Assembly: GCA_050247235.1 (NCBI GenBank)
Contig: JBFWUN010000003.1
Coordinates: 1-64,000, forward strand
Source of the DNA: CAIKBL01 sp050247235
Lineage (GTDB): Bacteria; Pseudomonadota; Gammaproteobacteria; Ga0077536
Reading direction: 5' to 3'
Length of the DNA: 64,000 nucleotides
The notes under the pieces are model-generated. The model was not told where the DNA came from and searched no databases. It saw only the letters and a program-made list of their open reading frames with translations. Positions 63,788 to 64,000 of the stretch are shown here, in pieces. A program made the translations under genes and the position numbers. Positions within the stretch are counted from its first letter, which is position 1; each line of letters opens with the position of its first letter.

Positions 63788-64000
63788 GGGCCCGATACTT
63801 CCTTGCCACGGTGGCGCTTTCCTTCGTGGTCTGCGGCGTCACGTTGACCAATCTGGAAAGCCGCGGGGTAATCTGGAACTTGACGCGGACCCGATTGGGC
63901 TACGTCGAGGGATTCGCGCCAGCCAGCGCATTGAGTGCCCTGCCGGCGGTTGCGGATCTGAAGATCGCCGCGGTCGGCGGGCCCGAGTTCGTGGCCGCCG
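63784..64000 (+). CDS. Partial exported or membrane-anchored protein of the glycan locus
   Basis: 72 residues are visible before the window ends. An N-terminal hydrophobic helix (FLATVALSFVVCGVTL) follows two basic residues, so it is probably anchored in the inner membrane or secreted. ATG overlaps the upstream stop (ATGA). Family not recognisable from the fragment. Confidence 0.7.
   Translation, partial: MRARYFLATVALSFVVCGVTLTNLESRGVIWNLTRTRLGYVEGFAPASALSALPAVADLKIAAVGGPEFVAA

Overview
The window is a high-GC proteobacterial chromosome segment from a draft assembly, shown by two runs of exactly 100 N at 4510-4609 and 13050-13149. Gene content (complete paaABCDE phenylacetyl-CoA epoxidase, fused LplT-Aas, YajQ, SrkA, SirB1, DUF465, RfaH, EPS-type MarR regulator) points to a Gamma- or Betaproteobacterium; I cannot place it further. 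No rRNA, tRNA, CRISPR array, prophage or insertion-sequence transposase was recognised.

Layout. 1-4740: an LplT-Aas fusion gene between ~200-bp inverted flanks made of palindromic repeat modules, then an 18-bp tandem repeat and a gap that is probably an assembly artefact. 4747-10883: one reverse-strand phenylacetate operon, paaI-K-A-B-C-D-E-R, with a 28-bp palindromic operator over its promoter. 10969-12949: a CBS protein, an epimerase-like reductase and a tiny membrane ORF. 12984-21761: a divergent catabolic cluster, with hyuA-hyuB and the tail of a probable cupin regulator on the reverse strand, and a dimethylamine-dehydrogenase-like flavoenzyme plus a dimethylglycine/sarcosine-dehydrogenase-like enzyme on the forward strand. 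The two arms share a 28-bp palindrome. 21806-36404: housekeeping and hypothetical genes (SrkA, DUF998, SDR, NfeD-stomatin pair, VIT1-like transporter, methyltransferase, kinases, lipoprotein, M16C protease, HAD, YajQ). 36486-40547: a 1353-residue protein with two cyclic-nucleotide domains, a rhodanese domain and ~900 residues of coiled coil. 41004-48889: small conserved genes, PilZ, Sel1, a MoxR-VWA pair, TIGR03790-like, SirB1 and an LhgO-like oxidase.

49046-64000 is a surface-polysaccharide locus. It runs MarR-type EPS regulator, wlbA-wlbB-wlbC (di-N-acetylated glucuronic acid synthesis), an RfaH homologue, then a perfect 12-nt ops element in the leader of the following genes: methyltransferase, sulfotransferase, ABC permease, two Wzt-like ATPases, AsnB-like amidotransferase, two glycosyltransferases and a truncated last ORF. 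GC content falls sharply after the ops element (one 60-base line counted at 43%, against 72% in wlbC), suggesting an acquired glycan module placed under RfaH antitermination control.

The strongest items for follow-up are the adjacent rfaH/ops pair, the hyuAB/dehydrogenase cluster with its shared palindrome, the cNMP-rhodanese-coiled-coil protein with a CRP-like site in its promoter region, and the paired Wzt ATPases with methyl- and sulfotransferases.
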